Assembly: GCA_037783415.1 (NCBI GenBank)
Contig: JAZGTN010000015.1
Coordinates: forward strand, 4,351,001 to 4,415,000
Source: Leptasterias polaris
Lineage: Eukaryota; Echinodermata; Asteroidea; Forcipulatida; Asteriidae
DNA: 64,000 nt
Direction of reading: 5' to 3'
Shown: in pieces, positions 26,301 to 35,488 of the stretch
Layout: the number at the start of each line of letters is the position of its first letter
Position numbering within the stretch: position 1 is the stretch's first letter
Program-made: the position numbers and the translations under genes
The notes under the pieces: model-generated
What the model was told of the DNA's origin: nothing
Seen by the model: only the letters and a program-made list of their open reading frames with translations
The model's database searches: none

Positions 26301-29300
26301 ATAAACTTACAGGCATGTTTGGTAGCGAGTAAACAAAATCTGTTTCAGAAATTTGCATTTTTACACTCCTTTAGTGTACGCAGAGAATTTGATTGTGAAC
26401 ACAGATTAATTTGCCGAGCAAAACCGCAATACAATTGTGAGTGGGTCAACAAATTAAGAAAAAGAATACAAATAACAATCAAACCTTGGACTAAGATGGC
26501 GTCAGAATGATGAACTTTCTCTGCTTTCAATGAAGCGCCTTTGAGTTTCCTCTGAGAAATGTTCCTGATAACATTCTCCAGATCTATATAATACAAGACA
26601 TTGCAAAATTACACAAATTAACTTTCTCTAAGTTTCAGTAAAGGGTTGTTTTTTTCAGAAAACTTTTACATTTGAATGAACTTATTGAACATAACATGGC
26701 TCTGCATAGAATAATGAGCACATGAAGATGTTTTTGGGCATGATAAAGCACTATACAAGAACTTCATATTATCATTCTTACAAGTCTTTCAATGACAGTA
26801 GGGTGTACTAAATGGGTCCTAAGTTTATTGTACATGTAAATGATTTAAATACTCCTGATGTGGCAGCTGTAGAAGATAAATACCTCCAACCTAGGTATTT
26901 TTCAATTAAATTAAAATATTTTGAACTTTAATAAGTTATTTACACATGTAATTGGACAAATTGGTGGGAAAAGAACTACAGTGTATTATACCTGGAATAT
27001 CTTGTGAGAAAGTACATATAGCCGTTCCGGGCTTCTCTCCGTACTGGATTGTGGGTTCCTCATCCATGGATGCTCTATTCTCAATGAAGAGCTTCACATG
27101 CTCAGATGAGCATCCATCTGGTATTCCTTCTAGAAACAGACATTTTGCCTTGATTGGAAGTGGACGACGTTTCTTCTTGGTGATGAGTTTGACGTTCAGC
27201 TTGACCCCTAATAGCGTGTGCTTTTTCCCAGCCACTATAGCAGTTACTAGAATTCAACAATAATTTATTTGTAACTGAAAAAATATTAGTGTTTTACATT
27301 GTATGGATTTCATGGATTATTTCATTCATCTTCATGTGGCGAGCTCTCATGATTTACACAATGATACTAACTTGATTGGTCCTTGAAGGTAATTCTGATG
27401 GCACCAGTCTTAGGTTCTCTCTCACACATCTCTATTTCACCTCCTCCAGATTTGCGTGGATTCTCAAAATAGAGCTTCAGGAACTCTATATCAGTTGAAC
27501 GCTTAAGACCAGTCACCTGAATCAGTTGCTCATCTTCCTCTGGGTCATCTTGTAAGTTTTCCTGTCAAAAATAAGTGGCATCAAAGAGTGATTAAACATT
27601 TTTCTTTACAAGGAGAAGGTGTTATTATTTGGAGTTGATAATTCCCTTGCAAAAATCTAACTCTTTAACACACACACAAATACTAGACACATTTCCTTGT
27701 GTTTGATGTGGGGTTGGGTAGAAAATGGGGCCAAGTAAACTTGAACCCTGTGCCTGGTGATGTTCATCTTTACCATACATGTCTTCACTTCCTCTTCGAT
27801 TACTTGAGTCAGTCAGGTATTGAATTCCCAGACCAGGAGTTGCACGACAACATGATACCTGAACTTACAAAGATAAACTTAAATTAAACCACTTGACTAT
27901 GTATCACCCTTCAATGCACACTTTTATTTGAGGTTAAATCCATATTGTACTTGGAATATGAGGCCATGCTCAAAAGACCAAAAAGATTTTAAAAACCTTC
28001 CAACGTCAGGTATGATGATTGGTCTTTGGAAAAAAAGTAGGAACATCATTTATGAAGTCAAAGAGCTGACCTACCATGTACACATTGTTTCGACTGTAAT
28101 ACACTTATTTACAGGATATTTAATCACAATTATTGTTCTGATTTTTCCAAGGGCAAAACATTTGAACTAGGACGAAGAAGGAATAATATTATGCTTGCAA
28201 TAAATATGCTGCTATTTGTACCCAATGTATTTCAGAATTCAACAATTTATTCATGGATCAATAATCCAAATTCAGATCCTTACAAGTATTTATGTAACCT
28301 TATGTAGCAAACGATTTCTGCACTGCCTGTGCACTTTATTAGCCAGCTGGACCACATTGTGACTGGTCCTCAGGTGTTTTAACTAGAATTTGGCCAGAGG
28401 ATACTTTTGTGTGGAGTAACATTTGCATGTTTATTGTGCGGCGATGTCAATTTGCAAGCAGAGGGTGCAAGCACGGCTCCGCGGTTTGAGCCTCCACTGG
28501 GGACCCCTGCTGGACGATCAGGCAACCCGCTTGCCGAGTAAGTGCATCCTAAGTGTCTTGTTGGTGTGATTTGTAACCATGCTGGTTAAGAAATAAATAT
28601 ACTCCCCCCGAAACACAGAGAAATTGTAAAGAGTGCTTGCTTTTGTGTGTAAGGAGCACTGTAAAAATAGGTCAACGTTGCGATATGTATAGTCAAAACA
28701 ACCTTTCAAATTAGGCCAACAGTTCCTTTACTGTACATTGTAGAGTTTTAAGAATTTAGACATCACCTCCTTTAAAATCTCTGCTTAAGTTATTAGTATG
28801 GTATATATAGACGCAGTGTAAAACTAGCAATGTAAATAACATCATATTTATATAGCGCCAAATGAAATCCAATAATAAAATTGCTCCTAGGCGTTTTACA
28901 TATAAATGCAATGGAGAGGAAATCCTGAAAGAGAGAAAAATATGAAGTACAATGTGTTATTAAGTAGGTTGTCTTTATACCAGCAGGCACTACCTGTAAC
29001 CCCATACATTTCTTTACTTTCTATTTTAACAGCATCAGAAGGACTTCAACCAAAATGATAAATTCAAAATATACAGCAAATGTCGCCAAAGGAAAAAAGA
29101 GAGACAGAGGGGGACATATGAAAAGCAGATCTCAAGGGACGGGACTGTGGCACTGACCACATGCAATGCATACCTTGCCTTGTTTCACGTGTCAAGAGAA
29201 AGGGTGGTACCTGTAAATTGTCATTTTTTAAGGGCAACTTTAAGGTTGAAACTTAGATAAGCACAACTGTGAGAACAACACCTATTTTAAACCCTATTAA

Positions 29301-32016
29301 ATGTAACAAACATCACAACAATAAACATAATTTGGGATAAATGCAGACAATAACTTGTTTAGCTTACATTAAGTAGAATTTTGCCCTAAAATGCCACAGC
29401 AATGTGCGATTTTGTTTTGGTGAGATTTCTATTGGGCTGATGTGTTTGGTTCAAGAACTTCCACAACATAAGCAAACTCTGAATGGTTTATATAATCGGA
29501 AATTTCCTTACTTGACTTGCAGGAACAATTTTCATCTTTTTCTCTGGTGGTAATTGCTGAGTAGTGCCCTGTTGAATAAAAGGGGCTGCAATGCGTGATG
29601 CCCCTTTCTTTGTATCCCCCGAGGCACCTGTTGATGTCATTTGGAGTTGCGTCTTGTCACCAGATTGCCGTTCTTGTTTCTGTTCTGTTGTTTCAGTATC
29701 TTTGTGGACGTCATTCTGTAATGTTTTCAAACATTTTTAGAACATCAGTAACCTTTTGAAACACAAATTATTTAACTGTAACAAAATTACATACACGTTC
29801 TATACTGATATAAATACTGCAACAAAAATAAGTTAAGTGTTTGGTAGTGCCGTAAGTCTAAACAAAATAAATAAGTAAAGTGTTTGGTATTGGTGTAAGT
29901 CTCAAGTGTAGGACAAAATGACAATTTTGGCGACTCAGCCTTGACTCAAGTCAAATCAGCAAAATACGTATGGTCAAGAACTAGGATTCCACTTTCTTAC
30001 CGCTTACAGGAGTGATAAGTACTTTATTACTCACAGGTAACACTTTTCCTGATATTTATTTTCACACAAAATTCTGACACTTATATTCCCATCATCCTGA
30101 CAAAGAAAAAAGAATAGCATTTCTTGTTCTTAATGGTTAGAAACCGTAAGATCATCTGACAACAACTAAGAACATATTTAACTATAAACCTATTACAGTT
30201 GATTGTATTCTGTTATAATGAGTAAAGCGTCTCATGACTAAGACTCAGAATTGGGTTATTTTATGCCAACTCACCTGATGGGTTGGCATTCTCTGTCTCA
30301 GATTCTGCTAATGAAATAACCCCAAAACATTCCCCGATGGTTGCCATGAACACAAACAAAATTTAAGAATCCAACTCCTTACAATTTCTGAGATAGGACA
30401 ATAAAGACCTCTACAAATGCCTAAAACACAAAAAGTAAATTTGAAGGGGCTGGGCTTAAATGTTTAGGGGGTCATATCTCAGAAATGTTAAGGAGTAAAA
30501 TTCTAAAATGTTGTGTGTGTTCATGGCACCCATATATGGGAATGTTTAACACAAAATTGCAAAATCTGAGATAAAGCCTGCCAAGCTTTTCAGAATTGTT
30601 TGTGATTTGGCTCAAGTGACTTGACAAAACTTGTACTCAAACTCGACCCAAGTACTCGAAACTCTAACTCTGACTCACCCCAAATTGATTCGATTAGGCT
30701 ACAACTCTGATGGTTGGTGAAAAAGGGGGTTAACCACATCAACTTCAACTTGATGTGATTCATGTTCTTGTCAAAACAATTCTAAATCAATCACCTTTAT
30801 TTATAGTTTGGTCATTTTACATGAACATTGTACAACCTAAGTAAATTCACATTAAATGTTGTGTCACTGTATACACTCACTTGACTGACACAGACAAAGG
30901 ACTGAAGATCAACAGAATCTGGAGTTACCTCTGAAGATGAAGACACTGAAGTACCAGGGGGTGCGTAGGAGGCTAGACATTCTAGGGGAATCTTGTGTCC
31001 ACCAAGGATCATCTCATGATCAGACCTTGCTAACACATTACTAGCACCTGTGCAGTTGAAATATTTAACAAGTTAATGTGGGGACCTCCTGCAAACAATG
31101 CTAAATAACTGCAAACTTTACATCACAGGAGTTATCTTTCAAAACTGCCAGAAAATCAATTACATTATTATTTATTATTAATTGTTTTAATTTATGTCCT
31201 GTATAGACGTGTTTATTAAAACAGAACATGGCAGCTCAAGAGACCGAAGTTGGTGCCCGTTAGAGTTGAGTACTACTGGAGTTCCGTGTCGTATTCGTAC
31301 TCGACTACAAAAATACCCGTACCCAAAGTCAATACTTGATTTGATTCTCTTGAAACTGTCCATATCGTAAAAATGTAACCTTGGAAACTGGCACACTTGA
31401 CGGGAATGTTTGAGTCACTGTCTTACATCTTGTATTTCCTATGCTTAGTGACCTTACTTGTCATGGGGGGGGGGGGGGGATTACGCCTGCCGGGAACCCT
31501 GACTTTTGACAAACTTATACGAACCAACTTAAGACGGCAGCGCCCAGTCGAAACGGATTTGAATGCAATTTTTGCATGAGTTTTTTCATAAACAAAAAAG
31601 TTAATTGCTTGACGTTTCGACCCTAGTACTAGTAGCCTAGTAGTGTCTTTCTCGAAAACTAAAACATATGTTTGTTTTTTTATACACTGCTGGTGTTCTG
31701 TAGGATAAGATTTGTAGGAAGCTAGAGTAGAATTTTGAGCAACTTTTTTACCTCAATGTGGTAAACTGAAATGTTTTGATTATTTGAAGTTTTACTTTAA
31801 ATTAAATTTCAACTTACCAGACTGTTCGACAAAAAATACTTTAAACCAAGAGCAATCAGCATCCCACAATAAACGAACCCACTTCACGTCGCAGTTGCCT
31901 CCCTTTTTAGACTGAAAATAAATGCACAACTTATCCTTAATGTCTTGTTTGTTTTCAATGGGCACAGGAAGCTTCACGATAACTTCAGAACGATGTTGAT
32001 TTGGATTAATCTCCAT
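14092..32016 (-). CDS. PARP14-like mono-ADP-ribosyltransferase, gene 1 (16 exons)
   Basis: Spliced from 16 minus-strand exons (listed separately); 3306 nt, 1101 aa, all intron phases agree and no stop occurs. Domain order: RRM1 (about 1-95), polar linker (95-190), RRM2 (199-275), RRM3 (285-361), RRM4 (362-440), KH-like region (441-615), macrodomain (about 670-850), WWE-like segment (901-951) and ART domain (about 975-1101). This is the PARP14/PARP10 plan, with one macrodomain instead of three. The family transfers single ADP-ribose units to proteins or nucleic acids and binds ADP-ribose through macrodomains; many members are inducible and antiviral. His986 (YHGT) matches the triad His. The triad Tyr is replaced by Phe1029 after a two-residue deletion, and the third position is a hydrophobic Ile, as in mono-transferases. 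Activity is therefore uncertain. Exon joins are my own reading and lack transcript support. Confidence 0.85.
15195..15369 (-). CDS. Gene 1 exon 15: ART domain, first half
   Basis: Contains VEKVLYHGTDEQT with the NAD-binding HG dipeptide (His986) and HGFNRGFSGKN. Acceptor TTTGCAG, donor G|GTAAGT. Confidence 0.92.
15604..15690 (+). mobile_element. tRNA-derived SINE, copy 1 in unit 1
   Basis: A degraded A box (TAGCTTAGTTTAGAGC) and B box (GCAGGTCCAAGTC), then TTCTTTGTTCAGCCC. It is the counterpart of the better copy at 40,818. No intact cloverleaf. Confidence 0.55.
15884..15990 (+). mobile_element. tRNA-derived SINE, copy 2 in unit 1
   Basis: A box TAGCTCACTTGG (15,895-15,906) and B box GGTTCAAGCTCC (15,938-15,949) are spaced as in a tRNA, but the T-stem and acceptor stem do not pair, so this is not a tRNA gene. 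It is present at the same site in unit 2. Confidence 0.7.
16452..16603 (-). CDS. Gene 1 exon 14: WWE-like segment
   Basis: AARFEKPTIWITMNKGELTK ... TDEYRKVE lines up with the segment before the ART domain in PARP14. Acceptor TTGTAG, donor GAG|GTATTT, phase 1 in, phase 0 out. Present in all three genes. Confidence 0.8.
17310..17378 (-). CDS. Gene 1 exon 13: short linker
   Basis: EENFQEKIIEQLGAVDLTDS then PLS. The donor CAG|GTACGG is clear. The 5' edge is uncertain by a few codons: AATAAAG|AAG keeps phase, while the tidier AAGAG further in would break it. Confidence 0.6.
17615..17696 (-). CDS. Gene 1 exon 12: Gly/Thr-rich linker
   Basis: GFEDEIQRRNPLSPGATGGA then TGGLTGI. Acceptor TTTTCAG, donor G|GTAAGT, phase 0 in, phase 1 out. 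Gene 2 uses a donor 6 bp further on. Confidence 0.7.
18404..18625 (-). CDS. Gene 1 exon 11: macrodomain, C-terminal part
   Basis: MTSMAIPALGTGLLSYPPAV holds the GTGxxxYP phosphate-binding loop; MRFVVYDKDLKT is the last strand. Acceptor ATACAG, donor AAG|GTAACA, 74 codons, phase 0. Confidence 0.9.
18861..18925 (-). pseudogene. Relic macrodomain exon
   Basis: The minus strand reads a decayed copy of the exon 11 segment ...ASRKGMTS..., about 240 bp upstream of exon 11 itself. Its unit 2 counterpart (44,804) is better preserved. It points to a former second macrodomain exon. Confidence 0.6.
19378..19470. repeat. CTAG-rich minisatellite, short form
   Basis: A few imperfect units of GGATACTATAGCCCC / GGGGCTATGATCC type. 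The same site in unit 2 has expanded to about 280 bp (45,205-45,487). Confidence 0.6.
19722..19955 (-). CDS. Gene 1 exon 10: macrodomain, central part
   Basis: VDVIVNTTGSDFNMKIGKVS ... LQQECDKL and IYHCVCEGY match the first ADP-ribose loop region of PARP14 macrodomains, with the loop Gly run changed to KIGKV. Acceptor TTGTAG, donor CAG|GTGAGA, 78 codons, phase 0. Confidence 0.85.
20290..21500 (+). mobile_element. Decayed LINE reverse transcriptase in gene 1 intron 9
   Basis: Broken plus-strand frames keep LINE pieces: SRDCLFKVLTKIGCLPRLLS, VVNEFTYLGSTIADNLSLDT, SLLKQRRLWWLGHVCWMEDG and KDLLYGELASGKCPTG. Many stops and shifts. A matching relic in unit 2 (46,330-47,545) shows insertion before the duplication. 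Confidence 0.85.
21725..21973 (-). CDS. Gene 1 exon 9: linker and macrodomain start (5' end replaced)
   Basis: Encodes QRLPFTQASRLPGN... then GLNVVTKEGMTIKLTKGNIA, the first strands of the macrodomain. Gene 2 has an exon almost twice as long here. In gene 1 the 5' part is replaced by a repeat insertion beginning near 21,985. The acceptor GCTACAG sits beside the breakpoint and keeps phase 0. Confidence 0.7.
21985..22384. repeat. Direct repeat copy a flanking the RRM/KH exon block
   Basis: About 390 bp shared with 28,793-29,168 in the same orientation. It begins with a LINE-tail-like piece (CATATTTATATAGCGC ... GCTCCTAGGCGTTTTAC) that replaces the first part of exon 9, then continues into former exon and intron sequence (CTGTAACCCCATACATTTCT). 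Confidence 0.75.
22388..24540 (-). mobile_element. LINE inside gene 1 intron 8, one frameshift
   Basis: Two overlapping minus frames (23,325-24,521 and 22,522-23,430) make one RT: SCGPDEFPPKL, RPISLTSVFAKIAEG, LTDFSKAFDLVDHN, then after a shift near 23,410 GIAQGTKLGPIGFQIFINDA and the catalytic box KYVDDLTL (YVDD instead of the usual FADD). The endonuclease half is absent, so it is 5'-truncated. It is absent from unit 2, whose intron lacks this whole block. Confidence 0.9.
25000..25598 (-). CDS. Gene 1 exon 8: end of RRM4 and KH-like region
   Basis: VVEDILTKGHHKLGGNELQI finishes RRM4. The rest (FLYGKGKDDKKKLLKELAKV ... AQFHEVILVGEQKDVDVTEA) resembles the linker and degenerate KH domains of PARP14. 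Acceptor CCTGCAG, donor GAG|GTAATT, phase 0 out. Confidence 0.8.
25789..25920 (-). CDS. Gene 1 exon 7: core of RRM4
   Basis: VSQDLEMLKLYFESKKKSGG and GQAIVYFEDWK give alpha1-beta2-beta3. The SGG turn matches RRM2. Acceptor TTTAAG (weak), donor G|GTATGT, phase 1 both sides. Confidence 0.75.
26485..26583 (-). CDS. Gene 1 exon 6: end of RRM3, first strand of RRM4
   Basis: DLENVIRNISQRKLKGASLK closes RRM3 and AILVQG opens RRM4. Acceptor ATATAG, donor AAG|GTTTGA, phase 1 both sides. Confidence 0.75.
26992..27246 (-). CDS. Gene 1 exon 5: end of RRM2, first half of RRM3
   Basis: Starts with the RRM2 tail (VAGKKHTLLGVKLNVKL), a basic KKKRR stretch, then CLFLEGIPDGCSSEHVKLFI and GTAICTF of RRM3. Acceptor TTCTAG, donor CAG|GTATAA, phase 1 both sides. 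Confidence 0.85.
27372..27561 (-). CDS. Gene 1 exon 4: RRM2
   Basis: IQVTGLKRSTDIEFLKLYFE followed by NPRKSGGGEIE and GAIRITFKDQ is the RRM pattern characteristic of PARP10/14 proteins. Acceptor TTGACAG, donor A|GTTAGT. Confidence 0.85.
28793..29168. repeat. Direct repeat copy b flanking the RRM/KH exon block
   Basis: Second copy of the 21,985-22,384 sequence, including the LINE-tail insertion and the remnant of the exon 9 5' part. It lies between exons 4 and 3, so exons 4-8 sit between the two copies. Confidence 0.75.
29512..29715 (-). CDS. Gene 1 exon 3: polar linker
   Basis: 68 codons rich in Gln, Thr, Lys and Glu, probably disordered. Acceptor ATTACAG, donor CAA|GTAAGG, phase 0 on both sides. 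No counterpart in gene 2. Confidence 0.65.
30881..31047 (-). CDS. Gene 1 exon 2: end of RRM1 and linker
   Basis: Encodes ASNVLARSDHEMILGGHKIP, a typical RRM alpha2-beta4 ending, then a Ser/Pro-rich linker. Acceptor CACAG, donor CAA|GTGAGT, leaving phase 0. Confidence 0.8.
31818..32016 (-). CDS. Gene 1 exon 1: start and first half of RRM1
   Basis: Begins MEINPNQ. The ATG is shared with gene 2, which supports it. The segment EVIVKLPVPI...LCIYFQSKKGG is an RRM beta1-alpha1 pattern. Donor G|GTAAGT at 31,817, phase 1. Confidence 0.8.
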
Positions 32017-32219
32017 GATTAAGCATTGACTTCCGCGAACGACCTTCTTGCACTTCAGTGCAAAAACGTCTATATTATTTCAGGTCGCACTGACTGCTGG
32101 CCTGCGAAGCAGACGATTTTAAGTTTGGTGCTGCTAGCCTACTTCTTTATTTTTACAACATGATTTACTGCGTCAATCTGCAGATTGCAGAACAACAATT
32201 AACACTACTGTGTTGATAC

Positions 32220-32247
32220 ACTGAGTGCTGGAGTTGGTTTATGCATA
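32220..32247 (-). promoter_or_regulatory. Gene 1 core promoter (TATA-like + Inr)
   Basis: On the minus strand TATGCATAAA (32,238-32,247) lies about 20 bp upstream of ACTCAGT (32,220-32,226), an initiator-like motif. Gene 2 has TATACATAAA and ACTCAGT at the same spacing. This would give a 5' UTR of about 205 nt. Confidence 0.5.
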
Positions 32248-32364
32248 GAGAAAGGACCACGGACCTTCTCTATGGTTTATGTATGCATAAAGACTCAAGA
32301 GCGAGGTTTGTGTGTCAAACTCGTCCCTTTGAACCCAAGGGCACATCGTCTGATAAACTCAGAC

Positions 32365-32416
32365 AATTGCATGCAAGGGGAATTCCCCTTTGCACGCAAT
32401 CAAAACGCTGATTGGT
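32365..32416 (-). promoter_or_regulatory. Gene 1 upstream kappaB-type palindrome and CCAAT box
   Basis: GGGGAATTCCCC at 32,377-32,388 is a palindromic Rel/NF-kappaB consensus, inside a wider imperfect palindrome with TTGCATGCAA on one side and TTGCACGCAA on the other. A CCAAT box (minus strand) follows at 32,411-32,415. Gene 2 keeps both elements in the same order. Confidence 0.55.
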
Positions 32417-32678
32417 CCAACTCGTCCCAGCCTCGCTACTATGGGCAGCGTGCCGTATCACCTCCTAGCTCCGCGTACGTCTCTAGCCACAGGGGGATAC
32501 GATCTACCTATGCGTTCTGATGAGAAAACAACATGGCGTGGCGAGAAGGTACACCACTGAGAACGAGGTTGAACTTATCCCGTGCTTTCCGTCCCAACTT
32601 GACAGTCGCCCCAATTATAGTTGGGACTGGTCCAAACTTGAGTGTTGTGTTACAGTTGGGGTGTCACAACTGCAGTGG

Positions 32679-32920
32679 CATTGCTCGTAGTCTTGGCCCA
32701 AGACGTCAGTGATCGATAATGGATAGTGTACTGCGCTCCGTTACAACTCGTTACAGCGCGCCCTCTTGTGGCTTGAATTACCCAACTTGACTAGCTCGCA
32801 CTAGCTAGTCAAGTTGGGTAATTCAAGCCACAAGAGGGCGCGCTGTAACGAGTTGTAACGGAGCGCAGTACACTATCCATTATCGATCACTGACGTCTTG
32901 GGCCAAGACTACATTGCTCG
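32679..32920. mobile_element. Perfect palindromic MITE (110-bp arms, 6-bp loop)
   Basis: Bases 32,687-32,796 are the exact reverse complement of 32,803-32,912; the loop is CGCACT. CATTGCTCG occurs on both sides (32,679-32,687 and 32,912-32,920), an 8-9 bp target duplication. If 9 bp, the element is 32,688-32,911 with ends TAGTCTTGGCCC. Unit 2 has an uninterrupted site (GCATTGCCAAGAGCCAGTC near 51,982). Confidence 0.85.
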
Positions 32921-33059
32921 GTGCTCGGTGCAAGTCTTCCCAATCCGGCCCCAATTAATCCACAATCACGACAATTGTGTTAATTACAATGTCTTTTCTT
33001 CGAAAAAACACCGAAACAAACAAGAACTAGACTTAAATTTTTGTTACACAACAAAAACA

Positions 33060-34871
33060 AGGTGTTCGGCATGACGTTCAAATATGGGATGTTACTCATT
33101 GTCAGCTTGAATACATCAATTTGGTTTTAAGCTTGACCAAGCAATTGTAATACTGAGTATACAAATCTGGTAAAACTGCAACTTTAAGTCGAAGTCATGT
33201 TACAATTGATGACGTCTTTTATCAGGAAAACAAGCGTTAAATGTAATATATCGCGGCTTGAGCTCAATCTTGCAATTTACTATAGGAGCACAAAAATAAT
33301 GCTCCAGTACATAATATAATTAAATTGGGCCCCACGAGTGCAAAACACAACATTGCAAATTTATTGTAAATTTGCAACGTGGTTGTAGATCGTTGTTACG
33401 TTATACGCATGTTTTCTGCTAGTATTAATAAGCACACGACAATTCCTTTTGTCACCTTAGTGACGAAATGCCTTATATTCAGCGTACCCTGTCACCGATT
33501 AACGTTTTACAGCAAATCAAAGCAAATTGACCACGTCATTGACCACCATCATTGATGAAAAACAATGGAAAAGTGCACGCGTGTACGCGCTACGCACGAC
33601 TCAAAGTGTGTCTTTGTTGGCCAACAAAAATGCTCACATTGGTGTTTGCGTAGACTAAAACGAGCCGATCTGTCACAGAGCAAGCCAATAATGCCACAGA
33701 GCGTGGTAAAAGCATGACCATAATTTGATATAGCACCACCAGCTTTAGCAACAGTTTTAAAAAGCACACGATCGAAAGCATAGCATTTGATTGTTAACGA
33801 GGTTTGCATGGACGGCTGTTTTAGAGACTAACAAAGCGTATTGTCAAAAGCAGGTTGCGCGAACCTTGAACAGAGACTAGACTACAAGCATGTTTGATGG
33901 ACTTTGAACCTTGCGGATGATTTGCTCAACGTATACACACACACTACGTGATAACAAAACAGTAAACTGGTTTAGTTCGCGTAGTGTGTGTGTAGCCCGT
34001 GGTTTGACAGCGGGTCAATAAATACCCGTAATAATTGGTCAATATTTCAAATATTTGTATAAAAAAAAGGAATGACGTCATCATGTTCTTTCTTTAGATT
34101 TACATAGTCAATATCACTGTCTTTCAACATGCCAAGTTTCAACTCAGTCGATCTTGTGGTTTTGTAAATACACGGCTTCAAAAAGTAAACCTTTAAGGCA
34201 ATACCACGTGACACACGATGACGTCATCAATCTAAAACTTCACACATATGTTGTCTGCATGAAGGTCATTATGTATACCAATTTCGAAACGATTATCTTA
34301 AACTTCGCCACAGACATCTAGGAAAAGTGCATTTTTAATTGTTTTCAACCTGCCGCTAGAGGGCGCTCTTGACTTTTATGACGTCATTTGTCTTATTTTG
34401 TTAAACCAGACTCTTGCTCGACTATAACACCGTTAAAAAAAACTTCAAAAAGTGTGCCACTTTTAAATTACAAGGCACTTCCTGTTTCTTCCTGTTACGA
34501 CCGAAAGTAGAGGTCATGTGAGGTCATGCACACGACAAAAAATAAAGACCTATATGACCTAAGTATGATCCCGCATAAAACAACCGGCTCTTAAGTGTGA
34601 TTTGTTACAGATTTTCAAAGATTAATTTATTTTTTTCTAAAAACCTTGTAAATTGACACCTGATGACGTCATCATGACGTAAATGAAACGGTTTCGTCTC
34701 CTAATGGTTATCTAACTATGGTAGAAATTTCAAAATTATACGAGCTTGGGAAGTGTGCTTTTGTTAGCGGACAATCGCGGGGGATAAGAAGAAGAATAAG
34801 AAGTATTAAGAAGTAAGAAAAAAAACCGGAACAAAAACAAGAGGTGTTACGGGCTGTGTGCCCGAACACCT
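33060..34871. mobile_element. 1.8-kb insert bounded by AGGTGTTCGG termini
   Basis: AGGTGTTCGG at 33,060-33,069 and CCGAACACCT at 34,862-34,871 are exact inverted repeats; the phrase AACAAAAACAA also precedes GGTGTT at both ends as a direct repeat. Unit 2 lacks the interior. The right end folds as a bulged hairpin. The interior has four TGACGTCA palindromes (34,073; 34,219; 34,379; 34,664) and no recognisable ORF. Confidence 0.55.
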
Positions 34872-35488
34872 AATAAACTTATAAACAACACATGATATAG
34901 CATGAAGTTTATCAAGACCACTCAAATTTATTCTAGCAGTAGTAGCAGACTATAGAAGACTTATTTGATAACGTTTTGGACTATAACTAGAAACGTTGTT
35001 TCTCTTTTGGCATGAATTGACAGCAGAGCAGAGACCAAGGTTAAAATAAAACATATTGATAGGCTGGTAATTCGATAGGCCTAATCCTTCTATTTACGCC
35101 GATCGCTGCTGTTCTCATGTCACGCTAGCCTCGATGACCAAGTTTAGGCCTACTGCTCGTGGAGGCTATCGTAAAGCTCTATCGGCGATCCCAACTACAG
35201 TTGGGACGCCTCAATTGTAGTTGGGACTCCCCAATTGTAGTTGGGACTCCCCAACTGTAACACAGAGTTGAGACCATTCCCAACTATAGTTGGGGCTGTT
35301 GTCAAGTTTGGACGGAACACTTATACACAAATTTGAATGAGACAAAGATACACAATGTTTGATTGAATGTCACATCCTTGAAAAACGTTTGTTTGTTGTC
35401 AACAACAATTATAAAACCATTTCTTTATCCCACTTGTACTTCTTTCGTTTATGGACCACTCCACTCGGGTCGCTTGGTCTTAAAGTTG

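Larger units (their letters stand above)
32587..35317. mobile_element. DNA transposon with CCCAACTATAGTTGGG ends, unit 1
   Basis: Starts TTCCGTCCCAACTTGACA and ends TGTCAAGTTTGGACGGAA. Each end contains variants of the 16-bp perfect palindrome CCCAACTATAGTTGGG (32,611; 35,187; 35,279) and the phrase TGTTACAGTTGGGG. The same two ends enclose only about 795 bp in unit 2. The element is non-coding here and carries a nested palindromic MITE and a 1.8-kb insert. The target duplication is not clear. Confidence 0.6.

Noticed and set aside
32679..32920. Perfect palindrome as an assembly fold-back artefact
   Set aside because: A fold-back would not give matching 9-bp repeats outside both arms nor an uninterrupted paralogous site; read-level confirmation would still be useful.
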